A DNA stretch of 64,000 bases from assembly GCF_001425045.1 (NCBI RefSeq), contig NZ_LMDJ01000003.1, positions 73,276 to 137,275 on the forward strand, in the 5' to 3' direction. Position 1 is the first letter of the stretch; each line of letters starts with the position of its first letter. Under the pieces are notes generated by a model. The model searched no databases. It had not been told where the DNA came from and saw only the letters and a program-made list of their open reading frames with translations. Source of the stretch: Massilia sp. Root351 (GTDB lineage: Bacteria; Pseudomonadota; Gammaproteobacteria; Burkholderiales; Burkholderiaceae_D). Below, in pieces: positions 56,070 to 64,000 of the stretch. A program made the position numbers and the translations under genes.

Positions 56070-56648
56070 TTAGCCGAACGGACGCACGCCGATCAGCGGG
56101 CCGTGCAGCCAGATGGCGAAAGCCGCCCACGCCGCCAAGCCCACCACCACCGTGATGACGGTGCCGGATGCGGTGCCGGGCGGGTAGACGGTGCCGGCGG
56201 CGCGGTCGCGGCGGCGCGAGGAAGCAAAGCAAACAACGGCCCACGCCAGGAAGCTGCCGAACAACAGCACGTCCGCCACCGTGCCGTTGGCCAGCAGGTG
56301 CGCCAGCGCCCACGCTTTCACGCCCAGCAGCATCGGATGATGCAGCCTGGCCTTGATGCGATTGCGCGGCACATAGGCGGCGGCGAGGAAGATGAAGGCG
56401 AAAACGGTCAGCAGCGCCGCCAGGTGGCGCATGCCCACCGGCTGCGTCCACAGCACGAGCGGCGCCTGGCGCGCCTGGCCGTAGCCCCAGATCAGCAGCG
56501 CGAAGCCGGCCAGCGCCAGCAGCGAATAGACACCTTTCCAGCCGTTCTCGCCCAACCGTGCGCGCATGGCGGTGCGCCATGGGTCGGCCACGATGCGCAC
56601 CGAGTGGACCCCAAGGAAAATCAGCAAACCCAGTACCAGCACAGTCAT
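56070..56648 (-). CDS. NnrU family membrane protein
   Basis: A 192-residue inner-membrane protein with about five segments. LGLLIFLGVHSVRIVADPWR and WALAHLLANGTVADVLLFGS are typical NnrU blocks, with the conserved His residues. NnrU is linked to nitric-oxide reduction in denitrifiers, but no nir or nor gene is nearby, and members also occur outside denitrification. It is the first gene of a unit with the MOSC protein gene. Confidence 0.9.
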   Translation of the reverse strand: MTVLVLGLLIFLGVHSVRIVADPWRTAMRARLGENGWKGVYSLLALAGFALLIWGYGQARQAPLVLWTQPVGMRHLAALLTVFAFIFLAAAYVPRNRIKARLHHPMLLGVKAWALAHLLANGTVADVLLFGSFLAWAVVCFASSRRRDRAAGTVYPPGTASGTVITVVVGLAAWAAFAIWLHGPLIGVRPFG

Positions 56649-56772
56649 CGCGTCGCTCCATGTTGAAGATGGCTTGACGATAATTCAAAATGGTCGGAGC
56701 GGCAACCTGCGTGCGACGAAAGCGCGTGAAAGTGGCGCAAAACCGAAGCAATCAGCGTGCTACCATCGTCGC

Positions 56773-58284
56773 ATGGCCAACTCTTCCCCCATCCGGTACG
56801 ACGCCATCGTGGCAGGCAGCGGCCCCGGCGGCGCCAGCGTGGCGCGCGCCATGGCGTTGCGGGGCATGCGCGTGCTGGTGCTGGAACAGGGCAGCGCGGC
56901 GCCGCTGGCGGGCACGCTGGGCCAGATGGCCGCCATCGCGGCCGTTCCGGGCCAAGGCGCGTTCCTGCACAGCGACGCGTCGCTGCTGGTGCGGGGGCTG
57001 GTGGCGGGCGGCAGCTCGGCCATCAATTTCGCCACTGCGGCGGCGCCGCCGCAGGCCATGTTTGCCGCGCACGGCATCGACCTGGCGCCGCAACTGGCAG
57101 CGCTGCGCGCCGAGTTGCCGATGGCGCCGCTGCCGGACAGCCTGGTCGGCCCGATGGCGGCGCGCCTCCTGCAGGCGGCGCGCTCGCTGAACCTGGACTG
57201 GCACAAGCTCGACAAGATGATACGGCCGCAGATCTGCCGCAGGGGCTGCTGGCGCTGCGTGTACGGCTGCCCCTACGGCGCCAAATGGACGGCGCGCGAT
57301 TTCCTGGAGCAGGCTTGCGCCCACGGCGCGGTGCTGGCCGATGAGGCGCGCGTGACGCGGGTGCTGCTGCGCGGCGGCCGCGCGATCGGCGTGGAAGCAG
57401 TAGTGGGCGGCGAGCTGCGCGCGCTGCTGGCTGACACGGTGGTACTGGCCGGCGGCGGCATCGGCAGCCCGCGCCTGCTGCACAGCTCAGGCCTGGCGCC
57501 GCGCAGCGTGCCTTTCTTCAGCGACCCGGTGGTGGCGGTGATGGGCAGCGTGGACGACCTGGATGCGCACGACGCCGGCGCCGAAGTGCCGATGGCCGCT
57601 GGCATGCAGCTGCAGGACGACGGCATAGCGCTGGCCGACCTCACGCTGCCCAAGCCCATGTACCAGGCGTTCGCCCTGCAGGTGGGGCGCTTCGGCCGCG
57701 TGGCGGCGCATGCGCGCACGCTGAGCATCATGGTGAAGATACGCGACGAGATCGGCGGCGGCATCGGCCCGCACTGGGTGGACAAGCGGTTGCAGGCGGC
57801 GGACAGGAACAAGCTGAAACAGGGCGAGGACATTGCGCGCGGCGTCCTGGCGGCGGCGGGGGCCAAGCATGTGTTCAGGAGCTGGCACTTTGCCGCGCAC
57901 CCCGGCGGCAGCGTGCGCATCGGCGACGGCGTGGACAGCGACCTGCGAACGGCCACACCGGGCTTGTATGTGTGCGACGCGTCGGTGATACCGGGACCGT
58001 GGGGCTTGCCGCCCACGCTCACGCTGCTGTGCCTGGGCCAGCGGCTGGGCGAGCACATCGCGGACGGCGTTGAGGCCGGCGGCACTGGACGCGGCGCCGC
58101 AGGTGCGGCTGCCGGCCAGCGCCAGCAAGGCATGCCGATGCTGATCGCCGCGTCCGGGCCGGCGGTCGCGGCCGGCGAGGCCGGCGCCCCCGGTGGTGGT
58201 GGCGACCCTGGCGCAGCTGGTGCAGGGGGGGCCCCCGGCGCCGCTGGCGCCGGCGGTGTCAGTAGTGGGGCGGACGCTCGTTGA
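56773..58284 (+). CDS. GMC-family oxidoreductase with a Gly/Ala-rich tail
   Basis: A 503-residue flavoprotein. The FAD motif is AIVAGSGPGGASVARAMALR (near 11-30), LVAGGSSAINFATAA follows, and a Cys-rich block RGCWRCVYGCPYGAKWTARD lies near 157. The typical GMC C-terminus FAAHPGGSVRIG ... PGPWGLPPTLTLLCLGQRLG ends near residue 430. A further 65-70 residues, almost all Gly and Ala, continue to the stop. This tail contains a run of seven G in the DNA (58225-58231) and overlaps the opposite slyX gene by 26 bp, so the true stop may have been lost. Substrate unknown. Confidence 0.85.
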   Translation: MANSSPIRYDAIVAGSGPGGASVARAMALRGMRVLVLEQGSAAPLAGTLGQMAAIAAVPGQGAFLHSDASLLVRGLVAGGSSAINFATAAAPPQAMFAAHGIDLAPQLAALRAELPMAPLPDSLVGPMAARLLQAARSLNLDWHKLDKMIRPQICRRGCWRCVYGCPYGAKWTARDFLEQACAHGAVLADEARVTRVLLRGGRAIGVEAVVGGELRALLADTVVLAGGGIGSPRLLHSSGLAPRSVPFFSDPVVAVMGSVDDLDAHDAGAEVPMAAGMQLQDDGIALADLTLPKPMYQAFALQVGRFGRVAAHARTLSIMVKIRDEIGGGIGPHWVDKRLQAADRNKLKQGEDIARGVLAAAGAKHVFRSWHFAAHPGGSVRIGDGVDSDLRTATPGLYVCDASVIPGPWGLPPTLTLLCLGQRLGEHIADGVEAGGTGRGAAGAAAGQRQQGMPMLIAASGPAVAAGEAGAPGGGGDPGAAGAGGAPGAAGAGGVSSGADAR

Positions 58285-58462
58285 GCGGCCCCTGCCCGCC
58301 CTGCGGATTGTCGCGCAGGTGCTGGGCCAAGGCGTGCAGCATCTGCTCCAGCTTGTCGATCTGCTTTTGCTGCTCGTAGATGCGCTGGTTCAGCGACTCC
58401 ACCATGTCTTCCTGGTGGGCGATCTTGATTTCAATGTCGACGAATCGGTCTTCGGTGCTCAC
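58259..58462 (-). CDS. slyX: SlyX family protein
   Basis: A 67-residue coiled-coil protein. It starts at GTG 58462, giving STEDRFVDIEIKIAHQEDMV, the typical SlyX opening, and continues ESLNQRIYEQQKQIDKLEQM with heptad leucines and Pro-rich RPPHY at the end. It has a ribosome-binding site (GGAG) and its start overlaps the transglutaminase-like gene by 4 bp. It is the last gene of the rep-transglutaminase-slyX unit. Function unknown in general. Confidence 0.9.
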   Translation of the reverse strand: MSTEDRFVDIEIKIAHQEDMVESLNQRIYEQQKQIDKLEQMLHALAQHLRDNPQGGQGPLNERPPHY

Positions 58463-59079
58463 TGCTTGCTCTCCGCGGTAAAGCCGTATTGTACCGGCGC
58501 CAGCAGCTCGACATCGGGCAGGTCGGCCGCCACCTGCGCCACGGTGGCGTGGCGCTGCAGGGCATGCACCACCACCGGCAGCGGCTCGGCCCAGATCTCG
58601 GGCAGGTCGCGTTCGTCCGGCGCCAGCACCGGGAAAGCCAGCTGCTCGCGCGGCGGCGTGAATTGCGCGTCCACGCCGGGCTTGTTGCCGCGCGCGTCGA
58701 TGCGGTACCAGCCATGGCCTTCCAGGTACACGGCGTTCAGGCCGTGCAGGCAGAACGGCGGACCTTCCGTGCCCACCGCCAGGCGCTGGTAGCACAGGCC
58801 GGCGGGAATGCGGTTGGCGCGCAGCAGCGCCGCCAGCAAGTGGCTCTTGGCATAGCAGTAGCCGGTGCCGTGGCGCAGCACGTCGGAGGCGCGGCAGGTC
58901 ACCGGGTCCATGCGGTAGTCCCAGCTGTGCTTGATGTGGTCGCGCACGAACTCGAAGCAGCGGCGCGCCACCTCGGCGTGCGTGGCGGCGCCGGCCGCCA
59001 GTTCGGCCGCCTTGCGGGCGACATCCGGATGACCGCCGTCGATCCAGTTGCCGGAGGCGAGGTAGTGATCAGTTGGCAT
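58459..59079 (-). CDS. Transglutaminase-like cysteine protease-fold protein
   Basis: A 206-residue transglutaminase-core protein. The catalytic triad is visible: Cys in RHGTGYCYAKSHLL (near 74), His in PFCLHGLNAVYLEG, Asp in WYRIDARGNKPG. There is no signal peptide. Bacterial members are usually peptidases or amidases. Its ATG overlaps the end of the rep gene by 11 bp, and its end overlaps slyX by 4 bp, so the three genes are co-translated. Confidence 0.92.
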   Translation of the reverse strand: MPTDHYLASGNWIDGGHPDVARKAAELAAGAATHAEVARRCFEFVRDHIKHSWDYRMDPVTCRASDVLRHGTGYCYAKSHLLAALLRANRIPAGLCYQRLAVGTEGPPFCLHGLNAVYLEGHGWYRIDARGNKPGVDAQFTPPREQLAFPVLAPDERDLPEIWAEPLPVVVHALQRHATVAQVAADLPDVELLAPVQYGFTAESKQ

Positions 59080-61150
59080 TGGGATTGGGCACCGCTTTCG
59101 GGGTAGCCAGCAGTTCTTTCATGCGCGCCAGGCGTTCGCGCGGACTGATGATTTCGGATTCCTTCGGCACCGCGTCGCCCACGTCCAGCTGCATCTCCTT
59201 GATGAAGCGCGACTGGTCGCAATGCACTTGCTCGCCGGCGCGCTTGCGCTTCTTGCACCAGGTGATCTGCAGGGTACGCTTGGCGCGCGTGATGCCCACG
59301 TACATCAGGCGCCGCTCTTCCTCGATGCGCTGCGCCATCGTTTCGACCGGCGCGTCCGGGTCGCCCTTGTGCGGCAGGATGCCTTCCTCGCAGCCGACCA
59401 GGAACACATGCGGATACTCCAGCCCCTTCGACGCGTGCAGGGTGGACATGCGGATCGCGTCCGGCTCTTCGTCCTTGCCCTCCAGCATGGTCATCAGGGC
59501 CACCATCTGGGTCAGCTCCAGCACGTTCTTTTCCTCGCCGTCGCGGTCCTTGCCGCCACGGCCGCGGTCCTTCAGCCAGTTGACGAATTCCATCACGTTC
59601 TGGAACTTGCCCTGCGCGGCGCGCTCCTCGAAACTGTCGTACAGGTAGGACTCGTAGTGGATGGCTTCCATCAGGTCGTCCAGCACCTGCGCGGCGTTGT
59701 CGCCGGACCCGGCCGCGCCGGGGCGGCTGGCGCGCGCCTCCAGGTTGTTGATGAAGTTGCAGAACTCGCGCAGCGGCAGCAGCTGGCGGTCCGGCAGCTT
59801 GGCTTCGATGCCGCCCTTGAACACGGCCTCGAACAGCGAGCACTGCCACTGGCCCGAGAACGCGCCCAGCACTTCCAGCGTGGACTGGCCGATGCCCCGG
59901 CGCGGCGTGGTGACGGCGCGGATGAAGGCCGGGTCGTCGTCCTGGTTGGCCAGCAGGCGCAGGTAGGCGATGATGTCCTTGATCTCGGCCTTGTCGAAGA
60001 AACTCTGGCCGCCGGAGATCGTGTACGGGATGCGCTGGTTGCGCAGCGCCTGCTCGATGATGCGGGCCTGGTGGTTGCCACGGTACAGGATGGCGTAATC
60101 GGTCCACTGGTTCTTGCGCTCGAAATGGTCGGCCGAGATCATGATGGCCACCTGCTCGGCCTCCTGCTCGTCGTTCGGCATGGCGTGCACCTTGATCGGC
60201 TCGCCCAGGCCGTGTTCGGACCACAGCGACTTCTCGAACAGTTTCGGGTTGTTGCCGATGACCGCGTTGGCCGCCTGCAGGATGCGCGTGGTGGAGCGGT
60301 AGTTCTGCTCCAGCTTGATCAGCTTCAGGTCCGGGAAGTCCACCTTCAGGTTGGCCAGGTTTTCCACCGTGGCGCCGCGCCACGCGTAGATGGCCTGGTC
60401 GTCGTCGCCCACGGCGGTAAACATGGGCTTCTTGCCGATGCCGGTGACCATCAGCTTTACCAGCTCGTACTGGCAAGTGTTGGTGTCCTGGTATTCGTCC
60501 ACCAGCAGGTAGCGCAGGCGGCGCTGCCACTTGTCGCGCACCGCGCCGTTCTCGCGGAACAGCTCCACCGGCAGGCGGATCAGATCGTCGAAGTCGACCG
60601 CCTGGTAGGCCGCCAGCGTCGACACATAGCTGCCATAGATGCGGGCCGATTGCGCCTCGTCCTCGTCCTTGGCGTCGCGCAGCGCGTCGGCCGGCTCCAC
60701 CAGGCCGTTTTTCCACAGCGAAATATCGTTCTGGATGCCGCGGATGATCTGCTTGTCGGTGGTGATGGCCAGGTCCTGCACCAGCGAATAGCAGTCGTCG
60801 CTGTCCATGATGGAGAAGCGGTCCTTCAGGCCCAGGTGGTTCGCTTCCTGGCGCAGGATTTTCACGCCCAGCGAGTGAAAGGTGGATACTGTGAGCAGCT
60901 TGGCCTGGCGCGGCTGCTTGAGCAGCTTGGCGACCCGCTCCTGCATCTCCAGCGCGGCCTTGTTGGTGAAGGTCAGCGCGGCGATGGTGCGCGGATCGTA
61001 GCCCCGGTCCTCGACCAGGTGGGTGATTTTCTGGGTGATGACGCGCGTTTTGCCCGAGCCCGCGCCGGCCAGCACCAGGCAGGGGCCGTCCAGGTAGAGC
61101 ACGGCTTCGCTTTGCGGAGCATTGAGACCGAACTGTGGTGCGTTAGACAT
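59069..61150 (-). CDS. rep: ATP-dependent DNA helicase, Rep/UvrD type
   Basis: A 693-residue superfamily 1A 3'-5' helicase. Motif I is GPCLVLAGAGSGKTRVITQK (near 23), motif II LLVDEYQDTNTCQYE, motif III VGDDDQAIYAWRGA, and motif VI RRLMYVGITRAKRTLQITW. The sequence follows Rep more closely than UvrD (GLNAPQSEAVLYLDGPCLVL). I chose ATG 61150 (SNAPQFGLNAPQ) rather than 61186. It is the first gene of the unit with the transglutaminase-like and slyX genes. No LexA box is seen upstream. Confidence 0.95.
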   Translation of the reverse strand: MSNAPQFGLNAPQSEAVLYLDGPCLVLAGAGSGKTRVITQKITHLVEDRGYDPRTIAALTFTNKAALEMQERVAKLLKQPRQAKLLTVSTFHSLGVKILRQEANHLGLKDRFSIMDSDDCYSLVQDLAITTDKQIIRGIQNDISLWKNGLVEPADALRDAKDEDEAQSARIYGSYVSTLAAYQAVDFDDLIRLPVELFRENGAVRDKWQRRLRYLLVDEYQDTNTCQYELVKLMVTGIGKKPMFTAVGDDDQAIYAWRGATVENLANLKVDFPDLKLIKLEQNYRSTTRILQAANAVIGNNPKLFEKSLWSEHGLGEPIKVHAMPNDEQEAEQVAIMISADHFERKNQWTDYAILYRGNHQARIIEQALRNQRIPYTISGGQSFFDKAEIKDIIAYLRLLANQDDDPAFIRAVTTPRRGIGQSTLEVLGAFSGQWQCSLFEAVFKGGIEAKLPDRQLLPLREFCNFINNLEARASRPGAAGSGDNAAQVLDDLMEAIHYESYLYDSFEERAAQGKFQNVMEFVNWLKDRGRGGKDRDGEEKNVLELTQMVALMTMLEGKDEEPDAIRMSTLHASKGLEYPHVFLVGCEEGILPHKGDPDAPVETMAQRIEEERRLMYVGITRAKRTLQITWCKKRKRAGEQVHCDQSRFIKEMQLDVGDAVPKESEIISPRERLARMKELLATPKAVPNPNAN

Positions 61151-61264
61151 GATTTCCAGGCGGGAGGGGCGAAACAAGCCGGTCATTGTAGCAGCGCAAG
61201 CATTGATAATTCAGGCTGCGGCAGAATATAGTGTCATTGGACTCATACATAATCGGGCAGCATC

Positions 61265-61747
61265 ATGAAATTTGAACACCTCATCGAAATCAACGATCCG
61301 CTGAATCCGCTGATCGACGAACTCAGCCACGAACAGCTGTGGCGCGGCCTGGTGCTGCGCGCCGAATCGCCCAAACTGTTCGTGCCGCACCTGGATGACT
61401 GCCAGATCGCCGACCGCCAGGAAAACAGCTTCAGCCGCAAGCTGCGCTACGGCGAACTGGTGATCGCCGACCAGGTGTTGCTGGAGCCGATGCGCCGCGT
61501 GCGCTACGAAGTTGCTCCGCAGCAGGATATCAGCGCGTCCAGCCTGACCATGACCATCGAGACGCCGCAGCCGGGCACCTTGTGGGTACGCTTCGAGTAC
61601 GACGACGGCCACGACGCGGCCACCGACCAGGCCAACGCCATGTACGACGAGTTCCGCAAGTCGGCCTACCAGGAGTCGGACATCGACACCATCCGCGTGC
61701 TGCGCGATCTGGCCGAGCAGGGGCGGCTCGATTCGATGCTGAACTGA
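61265..61747 (+). CDS. DUF1857 / SRPBCC-fold protein
   Basis: A 160-residue protein of the AtaL-like START/SRPBCC class. FEHLIEINDPLNPLIDELSH and LWRGLVLRAESPKLFVPHLD are typical, and the LTMTIETPQPGTLWVRFEYD strands complete the helix-grip fold. Such proteins bind hydrophobic ligands or act in small-molecule metabolism. The function is unknown here. It is divergent from the rep helicase gene. Confidence 0.85.
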   Translation: MKFEHLIEINDPLNPLIDELSHEQLWRGLVLRAESPKLFVPHLDDCQIADRQENSFSRKLRYGELVIADQVLLEPMRRVRYEVAPQQDISASSLTMTIETPQPGTLWVRFEYDDGHDAATDQANAMYDEFRKSAYQESDIDTIRVLRDLAEQGRLDSMLN

Positions 61748-61769
61748 GCCGGGCTGGTTTGAGCCGAGC

Positions 61770-62903
61770 TTACAGGGCCGCTGCGCGGCCCCACACCTGT
61801 TCCATGTGCAACTGCAGGCCGGCCTGCCCAAGCGCCCCCACCTCCAGCACCTCGCGGATGGCACCGGGTGCAGTGCGCGTGTCGCGCTGCAGCGGCTGCG
61901 GCAGCGGTGCGCCGGACGGGCCCAGCAGCGACGTCACCCACGGCGTGGTGGCATTCAGCCCCTTGCGCGACACCACCCCCACTTCCCCGTTCAGCAGGCG
62001 TACGCAAGTGCCGATGGGATAAATCCCCAGCTCGCGTATCAGCACGGCGGGCAGCAGGCTGTCCAGCGTGTTGCGGGCATCGAGCAGCAGGTCGCGCAGC
62101 GCGGCGTTGGGCGTCATGCTGTTGCGGTAGCGGCGCGGCGCCAGCCGGGCGCAATAGCGGTCCGCCAGCGCCACCAGCTTGGCCGATTCCGGCACGTATG
62201 GCCCGGTCTTGCCGCCCGGATAGCCCGTGCCGTCCTCATTCTCGTGGTGCGCCAGCACGCAGGCCAGCCAGCCCGGGTGCTCGATGCCGGCCTGGCGCAG
62301 CAGCACCACACCCGCCTGCGGATGGAACCGCACCACGTGCCGGTCGGCTTCGCCAAGCGGCGCGCCGGACGCCTGCAGCCGGTCGTGCACTCCCAGCATG
62401 CCCACGTTCATGGTCAGCGCCGCCAGCGTGATGGTCTGGACATCGTCATCCGGCTTCTTCAGCGCCAGCGCCATGAGCTGCGCCACCACCGCCGTGTCCA
62501 CGCTGTGACGCACCGAATACGGCACGCTGGAGCGGCTGTGCAGCAAGCTCGCCACGGCCACGTCCGCATTGAGCCGCAGCGCCGACGTCACCAGCGCGGC
62601 AATCTGCTCCAGCATGCCTTGCGTATTGCCAAAGGGCACGCCGGTGGCGATCTGCTGCAGCGCCCGCTGCAAGTCCAGCTGCGCGCCGTTGAGCAGGCGC
62701 AGCACCGACTGCGGCGCGCGCGACTGCGGCAACGCTTCGCTCCAGTCCTCATACACGCCGCGCTCGGTCAGGCTGTCGAGCTGGCAGCGGTCGGCAACCA
62801 GATGCCCTTTGCGCGCCAGCAGGCCGCCGCCGTCCCCGTACACATCCCAGGGCAACAGCTGGCCGACGTGCAGCTCGTCAGGGCCGATCTTCCGAATCTT
62901 CAC
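61770..62903 (-). CDS. HD-GYP-type protein with degenerate HD motif
   Basis: A 377-residue protein of the HD-GYP class, which normally hydrolyses cyclic di-GMP. HPQAGVVLLRQ, the HHE-x-x-x-GxGYP block (VLAHHENEDGTGYPGG, near 219) and the Arg of RRYRNSMTP are intact. However, the HD-x-GK core is replaced: LLHDIGK of the family reads LTMNVGM (near 162), so the metal-binding His-Asp and the Lys are absent. An N-terminal domain (KIGPDELHVGQLLPWDVYGD) precedes it and a C-terminal beta domain follows. It probably binds c-di-GMP or another ligand rather than cleaving it. Confidence 0.88.
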   Translation of the reverse strand: MKIRKIGPDELHVGQLLPWDVYGDGGGLLARKGHLVADRCQLDSLTERGVYEDWSEALPQSRAPQSVLRLLNGAQLDLQRALQQIATGVPFGNTQGMLEQIAALVTSALRLNADVAVASLLHSRSSVPYSVRHSVDTAVVAQLMALALKKPDDDVQTITLAALTMNVGMLGVHDRLQASGAPLGEADRHVVRFHPQAGVVLLRQAGIEHPGWLACVLAHHENEDGTGYPGGKTGPYVPESAKLVALADRYCARLAPRRYRNSMTPNAALRDLLLDARNTLDSLLPAVLIRELGIYPIGTCVRLLNGEVGVVSRKGLNATTPWVTSLLGPSGAPLPQPLQRDTRTAPGAIREVLEVGALGQAGLQLHMEQVWGRAAAL

Positions 62904-62960
62904 TACTGGTCTCCGCCTGCGGTTGACTACGTGGCGCCTATTCTACAGTGTTGCCCTACA

Positions 62961-64000
62961 TCAAGTTCCCGGCGTGCAATCGGGACAAGGCTGCGGCGCG
63001 GGCGGCTCCTTGGCCAGCTGCTGGGCCAGGTCGCGCAGCGCGGTGCGCACGCCCTCCTCCACGACCGGATGGTAGAAAGGCATGTCCAGCATGGCGTCCA
63101 CCGTCAGCCCGGCCTGGCAGGCCCAGGACAGCAGGTGGCCGATATGCTCGGCGCGCGGCCCTATCATCTCGGCGCCCAGGAAGCGGCCGCTGCCGAACTC
63201 GCCGTAGACCCGCAGCATGCCGTGATTTTGCAGCATCACCCGGCTGCGGCCCTGGTTGCTGAACGACACCATGCCGACCGCGAAGCGGCGGTTGTGGCTG
63301 GCGCACAAGGCCTGGTAGCCCGCGCCCAGGGTGGCGATCTGCGGCTCGCAGAAGGCCACCGTGAGCGGCGTGCGGCGCAGGCCCGGCTGCACGGCCGGAA
63401 AGCGCGCCGCGTTGGCGCCGGCGATCTTGCCCTGGTCGGCCGCCTCGCCCAGCAGCGGCAGCTCGTCGTCGGCGTCGCCGGCGATGAAGATGGCGCTGCT
63501 GCCGCACTGCATGGTGTGGCGGTCGTACAGCGGGATGCCGCGCCGGTCCAGCGCGATCTGCGCCAGCTCCAGGTTCAGCGCGTGCACATTCGGATTGCGG
63601 CCTATGGCCGACAGCACATAGTCGTAGCGCTCTTGGCGCTGCTGGCCGGTGGCGTCGCGGCTGGTCAGCACCAGTTGCTCGCTGCCGTCCTGCGCGCGTT
63701 CCACCGCCGCCACCTGGGTCTGGAAGCGGATGTCCAGCTCGGCGCTGAGCACGCGGGCGGCCTCGGCCAGCACCTGCGGATCGCCCAGCTGCGCCACGCT
63801 GCCGCCGCGCGCGTAAATTGCCACCCGCACGCCCAGCCGGTGCAGCGCCTGGCCCAGTTCCAGGCCGATCACGCCGGTGCCCACCACCGCCACCGAGGCC
63901 GGCAGGTCGGTCCAGTCGAACACCGCGTCGCTGGTGATGACGCGCGCGCCGGCCTGCTGCCACTCCTTGGGCACCACGGGGCTGGAGCCGGTGGCGATGA
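62961..64000 (-). CDS. Dihydrolipoyl-dehydrogenase-like flavoprotein, C-terminal part (runs off the right edge)
   Basis: Pyridine nucleotide-disulfide oxidoreductase; 346 codons are visible and the N-terminus lies beyond 64000. The first codons read I-A-T-G-S-S-P-V-V-P, the typical second FAD block. VAVVGTGVIGLELGQALHRL is the NAD motif, and the dimerisation domain ends in MPFYHPVVEEGVRTALRDL, with the His-Glu pair that serves as the active-site base in dihydrolipoyl dehydrogenases. The N-terminal redox cysteines are outside the window, so the exact member (Lpd, SthA-like or mercuric-reductase-like) cannot be settled. The tail has an unusual Cys-Pro-Asp-Cys (QPCPDCTPG). Confidence 0.85.
   Translation of the reverse strand, partial: IATGSSPVVPKEWQQAGARVITSDAVFDWTDLPASVAVVGTGVIGLELGQALHRLGVRVAIYARGGSVAQLGDPQVLAEAARVLSAELDIRFQTQVAAVERAQDGSEQLVLTSRDATGQQRQERYDYVLSAIGRNPNVHALNLELAQIALDRRGIPLYDRHTMQCGSSAIFIAGDADDELPLLGEAADQGKIAGANAARFPAVQPGLRRTPLTVAFCEPQIATLGAGYQALCASHNRRFAVGMVSFSNQGRSRVMLQNHGMLRVYGEFGSGRFLGAEMIGPRAEHIGHLLSWACQAGLTVDAMLDMPFYHPVVEEGVRTALRDLAQQLAKEPPAPQPCPDCTPGT

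Noticed and set aside
61151..61264. Possible SOS box before the rep helicase gene
   Set aside because: No CTG-N10-CAG with an AT-rich centre occurs in this interval.

Overview
The window is a stretch of GC-rich bacterial chromosome. Gene content suggests a betaproteobacterium of the Oxalobacteraceae type (Massilia / Duganella / Janthinobacterium relatives). This rests on protein character: a GTP-type PEP carboxykinase, ahpC-ahpF, RdgC, NnrU, a DUF4404 protein, a YgiQ radical SAM enzyme and a large Thr/Gln-rich repeat protein. No database search was possible, so the genus is an inference. No prophage, insertion sequence, CRISPR array or rRNA was seen.

Layout. 1-1788 (minus) is the N-terminal 596 codons of a repetitive protein that leaves the window; it is built of 8-residue units grouped into 411-bp superrepeats. 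2.6-7.1 kb holds the divergent SOS pair ssb / uvrA around a LexA box, then an AraC regulator. 7.1-12.1 kb is a compact minus-strand five-gene operon (GSCFA hydrolase, HAD phosphatase, nucleotidyltransferase-kinase fusion, nucleotidyltransferase, WavE-like glycosyltransferase). It looks like a small surface-glycan or phospho-substituent pathway and is the best candidate here for an undescribed system. 12.2-20.5 kb carries a DUF885 protein, an aldehyde dehydrogenase, a TetR-controlled isomerase unit with two near-identical operators, pckG and a D-2-hydroxyacid dehydrogenase. 20.5-26.5 kb has palindromic repeats, a single-domain asparaginase, a methyltransferase, rdgC and SOS-controlled dinB.

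26.5-32.1 kb holds a hydrolase/HTH pair, a SnoaL-like protein, an MFS transporter and a secreted S9 peptidase. A Val-Asp-Val-Asp tRNA operon follows at 32.2-32.6 kb with its own promoter and terminator. 32.7-38.5 kb contains an ABC-type pair, a cyclic-nucleotide-binding protein with an AI-2E-family permease, and ahpC-ahpF under a probable OxyR site. 38.7-45.5 kb has an NMT1-PAS-GGDEF-EAL protein downstream of an RCC1-repeat lipoprotein, then ygiQ. 45.7-53.7 kb carries small hypothetical proteins, an M3 peptidase, two tail-to-tail LysR genes, pirin-doxX and wrbA. 53.9-64 kb has a TMEM175-type channel behind an orphan antitoxin, a MOSC protein with an O6-alkylguanine-transferase-like tail, nnrU, a GMC oxidoreductase, the rep-type helicase / transglutaminase / slyX operon, a degenerate HD-GYP protein and a truncated dihydrolipoyl-dehydrogenase-like gene.

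Themes. SOS response (ssb, uvrA, dinB with visible LexA boxes; rdgC and a Rep/UvrD helicase without) and peroxide or quinone redox defence (ahpCF, wrbA, doxX, pirin) recur. Most of the rest is ordinary chromosomal housekeeping.
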